The notes: generated from the letters alone by a model not told the origin. A stretch of DNA of 64,000 nt from JAIYDJ01 sp031400505 (GCA_031400505.1 JANNPZ010000006.1:1-64000), one strand, 5' to 3'; numbered from the stretch's first letter, positions 51,573 to 60,920 are shown. Program-made: numbers and translations.

Positions 51573-52358
51573 ATGACGCCGGGTGTGCATCCCACCGCTG
51601 TGATCGAGCCTGGCGCCGTTATTGGCGCGGGTTGCCAGATCGGGCCCTTTGCCGTGATTGGGGCCGAAGTCAATCTGGGCGTCGGGGTCGTTGTCAAGGC
51701 GCATGCCGTGGTCACGGGTTGGACGGATATTGGTGCGGGAACCGAGATTTTCCCGTTCGCTTGTGTGGGCGAAGTCCCGCAGGATCTGAAATATCAGGGC
51801 GAGCGGACGCGCCTGATTGTCGGGGAGCGTTGCAAGATCCGTGAAGGTGCCACGCTGAACACCGGGACCAAAGGCGGTGGTGGTGTCACGAAGGTCGGCG
51901 ATGATTGCCTTTTGATGACAGGTGCCCATGTCGGCCATGATGCGAACCTGGGAAATCGGGTGATCTTGGCCAATCAGGTGGCAATTGCCGGGCATTGTGT
52001 GATCGGCGATGATGTGATCATCGGCGGGCTGTCGGGCATCCATCAGTGGGTGCGGATCGGGCAGGGGGCGATCATCGGGGCGGTGACGATGGTGACCAAC
52101 GACGTGCTGCCGCACGGGTTGGTGCAAGGCCCGCGTGGCATTCTGGACGGCCTCAATCTGGTTGGGTTGAAGCGCCGTGGGGTCAGCCGTACAGAGATTA
52201 TGTCGCTTCGCGCCGCGTATCAGATGCTCGCACAGGGCGAAGGGTCGTTCTTGGACCGGGCACGTCGATTGGCGGAAGAGACCACGTCAGCGCATGTCCA
52301 CGAGATCACGGATTTCATCCTGTCCGCGACGGACCGGTCGTTTCTGACGCCGAAATGA
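51573..52358 (+). CDS. lpxA: UDP-N-acetylglucosamine acyltransferase
   Basis: Catalyses the first acyl transfer of lipid A synthesis. The 261-residue left-handed beta-helix protein has hexapeptide repeats ('VIEPGAVIGAGCQIGPFAVIGAEVNLG') and 'LMTGAHVGHDANLGNRVILANQVAIAGHCVIGDDVIIGGLSGIHQWVRIGQGAIIG'. These include the catalytic His region, and 'GLNLVGLKRRGVSRTEI' is at the C-terminal part. The start is 2 bp after fabZ. It overlaps lpxI. Confidence 0.95.
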   Translation: MTPGVHPTAVIEPGAVIGAGCQIGPFAVIGAEVNLGVGVVVKAHAVVTGWTDIGAGTEIFPFACVGEVPQDLKYQGERTRLIVGERCKIREGATLNTGTKGGGGVTKVGDDCLLMTGAHVGHDANLGNRVILANQVAIAGHCVIGDDVIIGGLSGIHQWVRIGQGAIIGAVTMVTNDVLPHGLVQGPRGILDGLNLVGLKRRGVSRTEIMSLRAAYQMLAQGEGSFLDRARRLAEETTSAHVHEITDFILSATDRSFLTPK

Positions 52359-53146
52359 GCCGTCTTGCGATCATAGCCGGATCCGGAGATTTGCCCGGTT
52401 TGCTGGCAGCCGGATTGGCGCAATCGCCACTGGTTTGCGCATTGGAGGGGTTTTCTCCTGCATCCGTGGCGGTCGACCGCGTTTTTAGGATCGAACGCCT
52501 GGTTCCGTTTATGCGGCAGTTGACGGATGACGGCGTGGAGCGAGTGCTGTTTGCCGGGGCGGTGACGCGGCCACGGCTTGATCCAGCGTTGTTCGATCCG
52601 GCGACGGCGCAAGTGGTGCCAGAGTTGTTGGCGGCAATGGAGCAGGGGGATGATGTGACCCTGCGGGCGGTCATCGCGCTGTTCGAGCAAGCAGGGCTGT
52701 CTGTCGTTGGTCTGGCAGACGTTGCGCCGGACCTTCTGATCGGCGCGGGCACCCTGGGGCGCATTGCACCGGGGCCGCGCGATCTGACGGATGCGGCGCG
52801 CGGTGGCGCGATCCTGGAGGCGCTGTCGCCGGTGGATGTCGGGCAGGCCTGCGTGGTGGCGCAGGGTCTGTGCCTGGGGATCGAGGCGATCTTCGGCACC
52901 GACGCCCTGTTGGCAGATGTGGCCGCGCGGCGTCGGGGCGCAGGGGGCGTGTTGGTAAAGCGCGCCAAGTCGGGTCAGGATCTGCGGATCGATCTGCCCA
53001 CCATCGCCCCTGCAACGGTTCAGGCGGTGCTGGAGGCCGGTCTGTCGGGGATTTGCGTCCAGGCGGGGCACGTCGTCATCCTGCACCGCGATGAGGTCAT
53101 ACGGCGGGCCGACGCGGGCGGTATTGCGATCTGGGCTGTACCATGA
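52355..53146 (+). CDS. lpxI: UDP-2,3-diacylglucosamine pyrophosphatase, LpxI type
   Basis: Hydrolyses UDP-diacylglucosamine to lipid X in lipid A synthesis. It is the alphaproteobacterial enzyme replacing LpxH. The 263-residue DUF1009 protein has 'LAIIAGSGDLPGLLAAGL', 'LLIGAGTLGRIAPGPRDLTDAARGGAILEALSPVDVGQACVVAQGLCLGIEAIFGTDALL' and 'GVLVKRAKSGQDLRIDLPTIAPATVQAVLEAG', all family patterns. The ATG overlaps the lpxA stop (ATGA) and the gene overlaps lpxB by 4 bp. Confidence 0.93.
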   Translation: MSRLAIIAGSGDLPGLLAAGLAQSPLVCALEGFSPASVAVDRVFRIERLVPFMRQLTDDGVERVLFAGAVTRPRLDPALFDPATAQVVPELLAAMEQGDDVTLRAVIALFEQAGLSVVGLADVAPDLLIGAGTLGRIAPGPRDLTDAARGGAILEALSPVDVGQACVVAQGLCLGIEAIFGTDALLADVAARRRGAGGVLVKRAKSGQDLRIDLPTIAPATVQAVLEAGLSGICVQAGHVVILHRDEVIRRADAGGIAIWAVP

Positions 53147-54264
53147 AGCTGTTCATGATCGCGGGCGAGCCTTCCGGTGATCGGTTGGGGGCTGCCCTGA
53201 TGGCAGGGCTGCGCAGTCTGGTCCCGCAAGTGGAATTTCACGGCGTCGGCGGTCCTTTGATGGCCGCACAAGGGCTGAGCAGCCGGTTCCCGATGGAGGA
53301 GCTGTCTGTGATGGGGATTGCCGAGGTTTTGCCGAAGTATTTCGCGCTGAAACGTCGGATTGCCGAATGTGCGCAGGCCGCACTTGCGCTGCAGCCTGCG
53401 GCGTTGATCACCATCGACAGCCCGGATTTTTGCCTTCGGGTTGCAAAAATCGTCAAGGCAGCGCAGCCGGGGTTGCGGACCATTCACTATGTCGCGCCGT
53501 CGGTCTGGGCGTGGCGTCCGGCGCGTGCGGCCAGGATGGCGCGGGTCATCGACCATGTGCTGGCGCTGTTGCCGTTCGAGCCGCCCTATATGACTGACGC
53601 CGGGATGAGTTGCGATTTCGTGGGCCATCCAGTGGTGGCAGAACCATTGGCAACCGCCGAAGAGCGGGCGGTGTTTGACGGTGACGGGCCGCTGATCCTT
53701 GCCCTTCCGGGGTCGCGCCGCAGCGAAGTCGCGCGGGTTGCCCCGGTGATCGGGGCCGTTCTGGCCGTGGTGAAGGCGGTGCATCCGATGGCCCGCGTCG
53801 CGGTGCCGACGGTGCGCGGTGTGGCGGATCTTGTGCGCGAGGCGTCGGCGAACTGGCCCATTGCCCCGCAGATCATCGAGGATGCGGGCAGCAAACGCGG
53901 TGCCTTTGCCGCGGCGGACGTCGCACTTGCCGCGTCGGGGACGGTTTCGCTGGAACTCGCGGCCAACCGCTGTCCGATGGTGATCGCCTATGACCTTCAT
54001 CCGGTCACGATGTGGCTGATGCGCAGGGCAGCGCTGATCGATACGGTCACGCTGGTCAATCTGGTGTCGGATACGCGCGTGGTGCCTGAATTTCTGGGCG
54101 ACCGGTGCAGGGCCGACCTTATCGCGCCGGCGTTGCTAAAAGTTCTTGCGGACGGGACCCCGCAAGAGGCTGCGATGTGGACCACGATGGAGCGGTTGGG
54201 TTGGGGCGACGAGCCGCCAGGTCTGCGCGCAGCCCGTTCGGTGCTGGCGCATCTGCCGGCCTAG
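53143..54264 (+). CDS. lpxB: lipid-A-disaccharide synthase
   Basis: Condenses UDP-diacylglucosamine with lipid X. The 373-residue GT19 enzyme starts 'MKLFMIAGEPSGDRLGAALMAGL' and contains 'GVGGPLMAAQGLSS', 'IDSPDFCLRVAKIVK', 'HYVAPSVWAWRPARAARMA', 'FVGHPVV' and 'LALPGSRRSEV', the LpxB signatures. It is the last gene of the lpx run. Its stop shares CTAG with that of mnmA. Confidence 0.95.
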   Translation: MKLFMIAGEPSGDRLGAALMAGLRSLVPQVEFHGVGGPLMAAQGLSSRFPMEELSVMGIAEVLPKYFALKRRIAECAQAALALQPAALITIDSPDFCLRVAKIVKAAQPGLRTIHYVAPSVWAWRPARAARMARVIDHVLALLPFEPPYMTDAGMSCDFVGHPVVAEPLATAEERAVFDGDGPLILALPGSRRSEVARVAPVIGAVLAVVKAVHPMARVAVPTVRGVADLVREASANWPIAPQIIEDAGSKRGAFAAADVALAASGTVSLELAANRCPMVIAYDLHPVTMWLMRRAALIDTVTLVNLVSDTRVVPEFLGDRCRADLIAPALLKVLADGTPQEAAMWTTMERLGWGDEPPGLRAARSVLAHLPA

Positions 54265-55394
54265 CGCCCGAGCCAGATCCAGCCGCCGCCGAACACCCGT
54301 CCGCCTTCGGGCGCATAGAAAACGCAAGCCTGCCCGGCGGACACGCCGTCTTCGGGGTCGAGCAGTTCTACAGTCGCCTCGGTTGACGATAGCGGTCTGA
54401 CCACCGCAGGGCGCGGTGGCCGGGTCGAGCGAACCTTGACCCAAAGGTGCCATTCGGATCGCGCATCAAAGGGTTCGTCACCCAACCAGTTGATTTCACG
54501 CAGCGGAATGGTGCGGGTTGACAGCGCAGCTTTGGGTCCGACGACCACCCGGCGGGTGTCGGCGTCAAGTTTCACGACATAGACCGGATCCTCAAGACCG
54601 CCGAGTCTCAGGCCCTTGCGCTGTCCGATCGTATAGTGGATCACCCCGCGATGCGCACCGATGACGGTCCCGGCAAGATCCACGATATCGCCCGGTTCTG
54701 CCGCGCCGGGGCGCAGCTTTTCGATCACCGCGGCATAATTGCCGTTTGGCACAAAGCAGATGTCCTGGCTGTCCGGCTTGTCGGCGACGGACAGCCCATA
54801 GCGGGCGGCCAGCGCACGGGTTTCGGCCTTGGACATCAGATGCCCAAGCGGAAAGCGCAGGTAGTCAAGCTGATCGGGCGTGGTCGAGAACAGGAAATAG
54901 CTTTGATCGCGCGCGGAATCCGCCGCCTTGTGCAGTTCCGGGGTCCGGCCAAGCTTGCGTTGGATATAGTGGCCCGTCGCCATGCAATCGGCGTCCAGGT
55001 CGCGGGCCGTCGCAAGCAAATCCTTGAACTTGACCCTTTCGTTGCAGCGGATACAGGGCACCGGCGTAGCCCCGGCCAGATAGGCGTCGGCAAATTCCTC
55101 GATCACAGCCGCGCGAAAGGTGTTTTCATAGTCCAGAACGTAGTGCGGAAAGCCCATGGTTTCGGCGACGCGGCGGGCGTCATGAATGTCACGCCCCGCA
55201 CAGCAGGCACCTTTCTTGGCAAGTGCTGCCCCGTGGTCATAAAGTTGCAAGGTGACGCCCACGACATCGTAGCCCTGATCCGCCAGCATCGCTGCGACAA
55301 CCGACGAATCAACCCCGCCTGACATGGCCACCACGACCCGCGTGTCGGCGGGTGACTTCGCAAAGCCTAAAGAATTGAGCGGAGCATCAAGCAT
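54261..55394 (-). CDS. mnmA: tRNA-specific 2-thiouridylase
   Basis: Thiolates U34 of tRNA-Lys/Glu/Gln. The 377-residue protein has the PP-loop 'AMSGGVDSSVVAAML' near residue 24, the catalytic Cys in 'PCIRCNERVKFKDLL', 'CMATGHYIQ', 'DQSYFLFSTTP', 'KPDSQDICFVPNGNY' and 'YTIGQRKGL'. The start at 55394 is fixed by family alignment; the longer frame to 55448 is not needed. It is convergent with lpxB, overlapping by 4 bp, and divergent from sciP. Confidence 0.94.
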   Translation of the reverse strand: MLDAPLNSLGFAKSPADTRVVVAMSGGVDSSVVAAMLADQGYDVVGVTLQLYDHGAALAKKGACCAGRDIHDARRVAETMGFPHYVLDYENTFRAAVIEEFADAYLAGATPVPCIRCNERVKFKDLLATARDLDADCMATGHYIQRKLGRTPELHKAADSARDQSYFLFSTTPDQLDYLRFPLGHLMSKAETRALAARYGLSVADKPDSQDICFVPNGNYAAVIEKLRPGAAEPGDIVDLAGTVIGAHRGVIHYTIGQRKGLRLGGLEDPVYVVKLDADTRRVVVGPKAALSTRTIPLREINWLGDEPFDARSEWHLWVKVRSTRPPRPAVVRPLSSTEATVELLDPEDGVSAGQACVFYAPEGGRVFGGGWIWLGR

Positions 55395-55513
55395 GAAAGT
55401 CCCATCCGTAGTCGGACAGCAATATAGGAAAATGCTAAGCACTCTCAACCCCCGGATTTCAGCAATGCTTAAGGACGACAGGTCAAAGTATGCACAGGAA
55501 CGAGGGACCGCTT

Positions 55514-55792
55514 ATGTATCTTAAACGTGTTGACGGACCGCGCCAGGTTACGTTGCCGGATGGCAGCACCCTCAGTCGCGCCGATTTGCCCAACCCTGAG
55601 ACCCGTCGATGGGTCGCCAGCCGCAAGGCCATTGTCGTGAAAGCGGTTGTTTACGGGCTGATTTCAGAGTCCGAAGCGATGGAGAGGTATGCGTTGTCTG
55701 CCGAAGAGTTCGGTTTATGGCGCCAAGCAGTTGAGTCGCACGGCGAAAAGGCGCTGCGTGTGACGACTATTCAAAAATACAGACAACTTTAA
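55514..55792 (+). CDS. sciP: CtrA inhibitor SciP (DUF1153)
   Basis: A 92-residue helix-turn-helix protein: 'MYLKRVDGPRQVTLPDGSTLSRADLPNPETRRWVASRKAIVVKAVVYGLISESEAMERYALSAEEFGLWRQAVESHGEKALRVT'. This is the DUF1153/SciP family. In Caulobacter, SciP binds CtrA and blocks its activation of target promoters. It lies immediately upstream of ctrA in the same orientation, so regulator and inhibitor genes are adjacent. GAGGGA precedes the ATG at 55514. A short dyad with a T-run overlaps its stop codon. Confidence 0.92.
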   Translation: MYLKRVDGPRQVTLPDGSTLSRADLPNPETRRWVASRKAIVVKAVVYGLISESEAMERYALSAEEFGLWRQAVESHGEKALRVTTIQKYRQL

Positions 55793-55797
55793 GTTGT
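55783..55797 (+). terminator. short dyad plus T-run at the end of sciP
   Basis: ACAACTTTAAGTTGT (55783-55797) is a perfect palindrome around one base and is followed by ATTTTTC. It overlaps the sciP stop codon. It is a weak AT-rich hairpin but has the U-tract of an intrinsic terminator, so sciP and ctrA are probably mostly separate transcripts. Confidence 0.5.
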
Positions 55798-55819
55798 ATT
55801 TTTCTCCCGTGCAGGCAGA

Positions 55820-55835
55820 GTAACCCCCGATTAAC
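55820..55835 (+). promoter_or_regulatory. CtrA-box-like site GTAA-N7-TTAAC upstream of ctrA
   Basis: GTAA (55820-55823), seven bases, TTAAC (55831-55835) fits the CtrA consensus TTAA-N7-TTAAC with one mismatch. It lies 54 bp before the ctrA ATG. Another TTAAC half-site lies at 55854-55858. This suggests CtrA autoregulation. Confidence 0.5.
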
Positions 55836-55888
55836 CATTGATCGTCAGTGTCGTTAACGAACAAGGGCCTCAGGCGGAGCACGGGCAG

Positions 55889-56602
55889 ATGCGAATTCTA
55901 CTGGTGGAAGATGATCCCACAACCTCACGCAGCATTGAATTGATGCTGACCCATGCCAATCTGAATGTGTACTGCACGGATCTGGGCGAAGATGGGATCG
56001 ATCTGGCCAAACTCTATGACTACGATCTGATCCTTCTCGACCTGAATTTGCCGGACATGTCGGGTCACGAGGTGCTGCGTCAACTTCGGTTGGCCCGGGT
56101 TGATACCCCGATTCTGATCTTGTCGGGATCAGACGACACGGAAAGCAAAATCAAGGGCTTCGGGTTTGGCGCGGATGACTATCTGACCAAACCGTTTCAT
56201 CGCGAAGAACTGGTCGCACGGATTCATGCGATCATCCGCCGCTCGAAAGGCCATAGCCAGTCGATCATCCGGACAGGGCGCATTTCGGTCAATCTGGATG
56301 CAAAGACCGTGGATGTTGAAGGTACGACGGTACACCTGACGGGCAAGGAGTATCAGATGTTCGAGCTTCTTTCGCTGCGCAAAGGTACGACGCTCACCAA
56401 AGAGATGTTTCTTAACCATCTCTATGGCGGCATGGACGAGCCGGAACTGAAAATCATCGACGTCTTCATCTGCAAGTTGCGCAAAAAGCTTGTCGAAGCG
56501 ACAGGCGGGGCGAACTATATCGAAACCGTCTGGGGTCGCGGCTATGTGTTGCGCGAACCGGTTGCGGTCGCCGTAGCTCCACGCTTTGCTGCAAGGGCCT
56601 GA
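55889..56602 (+). CDS. ctrA: cell-cycle response regulator CtrA
   Basis: An OmpR-type response regulator of 237 residues. The receiver domain has the acidic pair in VEDDP (residues 6-10), phosphoacceptor Asp51 (LLDLNLPDMSG) and Lys in 'YLTKPF'. The C-terminal winged helix has 'TGRISVNLDAKTVDVEGTTVHLTGKEYQMFELLSLRKGTTLTKEMFLNHLYGGMDEPELKIIDVFICKLRKKL', the diagnostic CtrA DNA-binding domain. In Rhodobacteraceae CtrA controls motility, gene-transfer agent and related functions. The start at 55889 is chosen by alignment; the frame opens 17 codons earlier. Confidence 0.96.
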   Translation: MRILLVEDDPTTSRSIELMLTHANLNVYCTDLGEDGIDLAKLYDYDLILLDLNLPDMSGHEVLRQLRLARVDTPILILSGSDDTESKIKGFGFGADDYLTKPFHREELVARIHAIIRRSKGHSQSIIRTGRISVNLDAKTVDVEGTTVHLTGKEYQMFELLSLRKGTTLTKEMFLNHLYGGMDEPELKIIDVFICKLRKKLVEATGGANYIETVWGRGYVLREPVAVAVAPRFAARA

Positions 56603-56658
56603 GGCTGGACCTCGGCGAGTTTGCGCCATAGCTATACTCTCGCAACTGGGAGGGGGCG

Positions 56659-58767
56659 ATGGAAGCGACGCGTGCCGTGTCAGAGTTGAGCGAAGCAGAA
56701 GCAGCAGCAGAGCTGGCCGCATTGGCCAGCGTCTTGGCAAGAGCAAACCGGGCGTATCACACACAAGACGCGCCAGAGTTGACGGACGCCGCCTATGACG
56801 CCCTGAAACAGCGAAACTCGGCGATCGAATCGCGGTTTCCGAGGCTAAAGCAAACCGACAGCCCGAGCGACCGCGTGGGGGCGCCAGTTGCGGATGGTTT
56901 TGCCAAGGTGGCGCATTCGGTCCGGATGCTTAGCCTGGAAAACGCGTTTGAGTCTGATGATCTGGTCGACTTCGATGACCGGGTGCGCAAATACCTCGGG
57001 CACACGGGGCCGCTTTTCTATACTGCCGAGCCCAAGATCGATGGCTTGTCACTGTCGCTGCGCTATGAAGCCGGAGTTCTGATTTACGCCGCAACGCGTG
57101 GCGATGGCGACGTTGGCGAAAACGTCACCGACAATGCCCGCACGATTGCCGATATCCCGCAGCGACTTGTCGGCGCGCCCGAAGTGATCGAGGTGCGGGG
57201 TGAAGTCTACATGTCACATGCTGATTTCGCGGCGCTGAATGCACGGGGTGACCGGGTCTTTGCCAATCCGCGGAACGCCGCCGCTGGGTCGCTCCGGCAA
57301 CTTGATGCGTCGATCACAGCCGCAAGGCCGTTGCGCTTTTTTGCCTATGCTTGGGGCGCGCTGTCGGAACCACTGGCAAAGACCCAGTCCGGCGCGATTG
57401 CCAGGTTGGCCGAACTGGGATTTCCGACCAACCCGCTGACGGCTTTGTGCGACGGCCCCAACATGCTGCTGGCACAGTATCGGTCGATCGAGGCGCAACG
57501 GGCGACCTTGGGCTATGACATTGACGGCACTGTCTACAAAGTCGACGATTTGGCCCTGCAAGCACGGCTTGGCTTTCGGTCCAACACGCCGCGATGGGCA
57601 ATTGCCCACAAGTTTCCGGCGGAACTGGCGTGGACGCGGCTTTTGGGGATCGACATTCAGGTGGGCCGCACCGGTGCGCTAAACCCGGTCGCGCGGTTGG
57701 CGCCGGTGACGGTAGGCGGCGTGGTGGTCAGCAATGCAACGTTGCACAACGAGGATTACATCGCGGGGCGCGATGCCAAGGGTAACGAAATCCGGGGCGG
57801 CAAGGATATTCGGCCAGGCGACTGGGTGCAGGTGTATCGCGCGGGCGACGTGATCCCCAAGGTCGCTGATGTTGATTTGTCGCGCAGGGATGTGCAGGCA
57901 CTTCCTTTCGCGTTTCCGGACACGTGCCCGGAATGTGGCTCGGGTGCGCTGCGCGAGGTCGGCGATGCGGTGCGCCGCTGCACCGGGGGGCTGATTTGCC
58001 CTGCCCAAGCGGTAGAGCGGCTGAAGCATTTCGTCAGCCGGGGTGCGTTTGACATCGAAGGACTGGGGGCAAAGCAGGTCGAGATGTTCTTCCACGACGC
58101 CGATCTGCCGGTAAAGACACCGGCCGACATCTTTACGCTCGCGGAACGGGATGCGGCCAACGGCTTGCGCAAGCTGAAGAACCGCGATGGGTTTGGAGAG
58201 CGCTCGGTCGGCAATCTGTTCGCAGCCATCGAGGCCAAACGACGCATCCCGCTGGACAGGCTGATCTTTGCCTTCGGCATCCGTCATGTCGGCGAAGCGG
58301 CTTCGGCGTTGCTCGCCAGGCATTATGCGACCTGGCTTTCGTTCGAGATGGCGATGACCAATGCTGTTCCTGACAGACAGGAATGGGCCGAACTGACGTC
58401 GATCGACGGTGTCGGTGCCGTGTTGGCTGGGTCGCTGGTCGCGGCTTTTCAGAATGCAGCAGAGCGGGCCGCGATCGATGCGCTTGTGGCACATCTGGAC
58501 GTGCAGCCGGTGCAGATGTCGGTGCTGTCAGACAGCCCGGTGGCGGGCATGACGGTGGTTTTCACAGGTACGCTTGAACAGATGACCCGCGCAGAGGCAA
58601 AGGCACGGGCCGAAGCGCTGGGGGCCAAAGTCGCAGGGTCGGTCAGTGCCAAAACCGACGTGCTGGTTGCAGGTTCGGGTGCCGGGACCAAGGCGAAAGA
58701 GGCGGCGCGGCTGGGCATCAAGATCCTGGACGAGGGTGCCTGGCTCGCGCTGATCGGCAAAGCATGA
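56659..58767 (+). CDS. ligA: NAD-dependent DNA ligase
   Basis: Seals nicks in replication and repair. The 702-residue protein has an Ia domain with 'AYHTQDAPELTDAAYDAL' and the adenylation Lys126 in AEPKIDGLSLSLRY. The OB domain is followed by a four-Cys zinc finger (CPECGSG...RRCTGGLICPAQ), helix-hairpin-helix repeats ('FGIRHVGEAASALLARHYATW') and a C-terminal BRCT domain ('VVFTGTLEQMTRAEAKARAEALGAKVAGSVSAKTDVLVAG'). A GGGAGGGGG ribosome site precedes the ATG. It overlaps recG by 4 bp. Confidence 0.96.
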   Translation: MEATRAVSELSEAEAAAELAALASVLARANRAYHTQDAPELTDAAYDALKQRNSAIESRFPRLKQTDSPSDRVGAPVADGFAKVAHSVRMLSLENAFESDDLVDFDDRVRKYLGHTGPLFYTAEPKIDGLSLSLRYEAGVLIYAATRGDGDVGENVTDNARTIADIPQRLVGAPEVIEVRGEVYMSHADFAALNARGDRVFANPRNAAAGSLRQLDASITAARPLRFFAYAWGALSEPLAKTQSGAIARLAELGFPTNPLTALCDGPNMLLAQYRSIEAQRATLGYDIDGTVYKVDDLALQARLGFRSNTPRWAIAHKFPAELAWTRLLGIDIQVGRTGALNPVARLAPVTVGGVVVSNATLHNEDYIAGRDAKGNEIRGGKDIRPGDWVQVYRAGDVIPKVADVDLSRRDVQALPFAFPDTCPECGSGALREVGDAVRRCTGGLICPAQAVERLKHFVSRGAFDIEGLGAKQVEMFFHDADLPVKTPADIFTLAERDAANGLRKLKNRDGFGERSVGNLFAAIEAKRRIPLDRLIFAFGIRHVGEAASALLARHYATWLSFEMAMTNAVPDRQEWAELTSIDGVGAVLAGSLVAAFQNAAERAAIDALVAHLDVQPVQMSVLSDSPVAGMTVVFTGTLEQMTRAEAKARAEALGAKVAGSVSAKTDVLVAGSGAGTKAKEAARLGIKILDEGAWLALIGKA

Positions 58768-60845
58768 GCCGGCCGGAGCTGCTGTTCCCTTTGTTTGCCG
58801 ATCTGGAAACGCTGGCGGGTGTTGGGCCAAAAACCGCCAAAGCCTTGGCAGGACTGGCGATTGCATGCCCCAAAGACCTGCTGTTCTTGCTGCCGGTCGG
58901 CGGCGTAGACCGCAGCCGCAAAACCTCTGTCCGCGATGTGACCCCGCCCTGCACGGTGACTGTCGAGGTTGTGGTCGGTGCGCATTTCCCGCCCCGTGCC
59001 AAAGGGCCCTACCGGGTGATGGTGCGCGATCCAGAGCTGGAGTTTCAGGTCGTCTTTTTTCACGCACGGGCTGACTTTCTGCAAAAGCTGCTGCCGACCG
59101 GCCAACGCCGGCTGGTGTCGGGCAAGGTGGAACTCTTCGACGGCATCGCCCAGATGGTGCATCCCGACCATGTCTTGCGCCCAGAAGAGGCAGGAGAGCT
59201 GCCGCTTTACGAGCCGGTCTATCCACTGGTCGCGGGTGTCACGCATAAACTGCTGGGCCGGGCGATTGCAGACACACTGTTGCGCGCGCCCGATCTGCCG
59301 GAATGGATCGACGGCCCCTATCTGCGACAGGAAGGTTGGCCGTCCTGGCGCGAGGCGCTGCGGTTGGCGCATGCCCCAACGCAGGCGGGCGATTTCGCGC
59401 AAACGGCCCCCGCGCGGGCCCGGCTGGCCTATGACGAGATGTTCGCGCATCAATTGACGCTTTCGATGGCGCGGGCGACCTTGCGGCGCGGCAAGGGGCA
59501 GGTCACCCGTGGCACAGGTCAGTTGCAGAAGCAGGTGCTGCAAAGTCTGCCCTATCAGCCAACGGGCGCGCAGATCCGCGCTGTCGCCGAAATCGCACAG
59601 GACATGGAAAAACCGTTGCGGATGAACCGGCTGCTGCAAGGTGATGTCGGATCGGGCAAGACGCTGGTTGCGTTTCTGTCGCTCTTGATCGCCGTCGAGG
59701 CGGGCGGGCAGGGGGTGATGATGGCACCGACCGAAATTCTGGCGCGCCAGCACCACGATGGCCTTGCTCCTTTGGCGCGGGCGGCAGGGGTGCGCCTTGA
59801 TCTGCTGACCGGGCGTGACAAGGGCGCGGACCGCAAGGCAAAACTGAAGGCGCTGGCAGACGGCGCAACCGGAATTCTGGTTGGCACCCATGCGGTATTC
59901 CAAAAGGATGTGCAGTTTGCCGACCTGCGGCTTGCGGTGGTAGACGAACAGCACCGGTTCGGCGTCGCGCAGCGGATGGAACTGGGGGCAAAGGGGCAGG
60001 CGGCGGATGTGCTGGTGATGACGGCAACGCCGATCCCGCGCAGCCTCGCGCTGGCGAGCTATGGCGACATGGATATCTCGGTGCTGGATGAAAAGCCGGC
60101 AGGACGCAAACCGATCCGCACAGCGCTGATCCCGACTTCACGGATCGACGAAGTGGTCGCGCATCTGGCGCAGGCGCTTGCCGAGGGGCGGCAGGCCTAT
60201 TGGGTCTGCCCCTTGGTCGAAGACAGTGAAGTGGTTGATTATGCCTCGGCTGAGGCGCGGTTTGCGGCGTTGCGCGCGGCCTTGGGCGACCGGGTCGGGC
60301 TGGTGCACGGCCAGATGCCGCCGGCCGAAAAAGACGAAAGCATGCGGCGATTCGTGGCCGGAGAGATCTCGGTTCTGGTCGCAACAACCGTGATCGAGGT
60401 CGGGGTGAACGTGCCCAACGCCTCGATCATGGTGATCGAGCGGGCCGAGATTTTTGGCCTGTCGCAAATGCATCAACTGCGCGGGCGAGTCGGGCGGGGA
60501 GCCGCCGCATCGACCTGCCTGCTGATGTATCAAGCCCCACTTGGCGAGGCAGGCGAGCGTCGCCTGAAGGTGATCCGCGCCACTGAGGATGGCTTTCGGA
60601 TCGCTGAAGAAGACCTGGCAATGCGCGGGGCAGGCGATCTGATCGGCACGGCGCAATCCGGGTTGCCAAGGTTTCGGGTGGCGGACCTTGAAAAACAGGC
60701 AGGTCTGATGGCCGTGGCGCAGTCGGATGCCCGTCGCCTGCTGGCAGAGGATCCGGAATTGACCAGCCCCCGCGGCCAGGCTGCACGCACCCTGCTTTGG
60801 TTGCTGGATCACGATCGCGCGATCAGGCTGCTGTCCGTAGGTTAA
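58764..60845 (+). CDS. recG: ATP-dependent DNA helicase RecG
   Basis: Remodels stalled replication forks and branched DNA. The 693-residue protein has an N-terminal wedge/OB domain ('LAGVGPKTAKALAGL'), Walker A GDVGSGKT near residue 293, 'APTEILARQH', DEQH in 'LAVVDEQHRFGV', 'MTATPIPRSLAL', and the C-terminal helicase motifs 'TTVIEVGVNVPNASIMVIERAEIFGLSQMHQLRGRVGRG'. The length is normal. The ATG overlaps the ligA stop (ATGA). Confidence 0.95.
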   Translation: MSRPELLFPLFADLETLAGVGPKTAKALAGLAIACPKDLLFLLPVGGVDRSRKTSVRDVTPPCTVTVEVVVGAHFPPRAKGPYRVMVRDPELEFQVVFFHARADFLQKLLPTGQRRLVSGKVELFDGIAQMVHPDHVLRPEEAGELPLYEPVYPLVAGVTHKLLGRAIADTLLRAPDLPEWIDGPYLRQEGWPSWREALRLAHAPTQAGDFAQTAPARARLAYDEMFAHQLTLSMARATLRRGKGQVTRGTGQLQKQVLQSLPYQPTGAQIRAVAEIAQDMEKPLRMNRLLQGDVGSGKTLVAFLSLLIAVEAGGQGVMMAPTEILARQHHDGLAPLARAAGVRLDLLTGRDKGADRKAKLKALADGATGILVGTHAVFQKDVQFADLRLAVVDEQHRFGVAQRMELGAKGQAADVLVMTATPIPRSLALASYGDMDISVLDEKPAGRKPIRTALIPTSRIDEVVAHLAQALAEGRQAYWVCPLVEDSEVVDYASAEARFAALRAALGDRVGLVHGQMPPAEKDESMRRFVAGEISVLVATTVIEVGVNVPNASIMVIERAEIFGLSQMHQLRGRVGRGAAASTCLLMYQAPLGEAGERRLKVIRATEDGFRIAEEDLAMRGAGDLIGTAQSGLPRFRVADLEKQAGLMAVAQSDARRLLAEDPELTSPRGQAARTLLWLLDHDRAIRLLSVG

Positions 60846-60852
60846 GCCCCGG

Positions 60853-60882
60853 CAGTGGCGTGCCACGTGCTGGCACACACTG
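60853..60882 (+). terminator. imperfect hairpin after recG
   Basis: CAGTG-GC-GTGCCA (60853-60865) pairs with TGGCAC-A-CACTG (60871-60882) around a 5-nt loop, 8 bp after the recG stop. No T-run follows, so it may be an mRNA-end stabilising structure. Confidence 0.45.
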
Positions 60883-60920
60883 TGATCGCAGAAACTTGGT
60901 CGAATGTTCCTATAAAGTTC

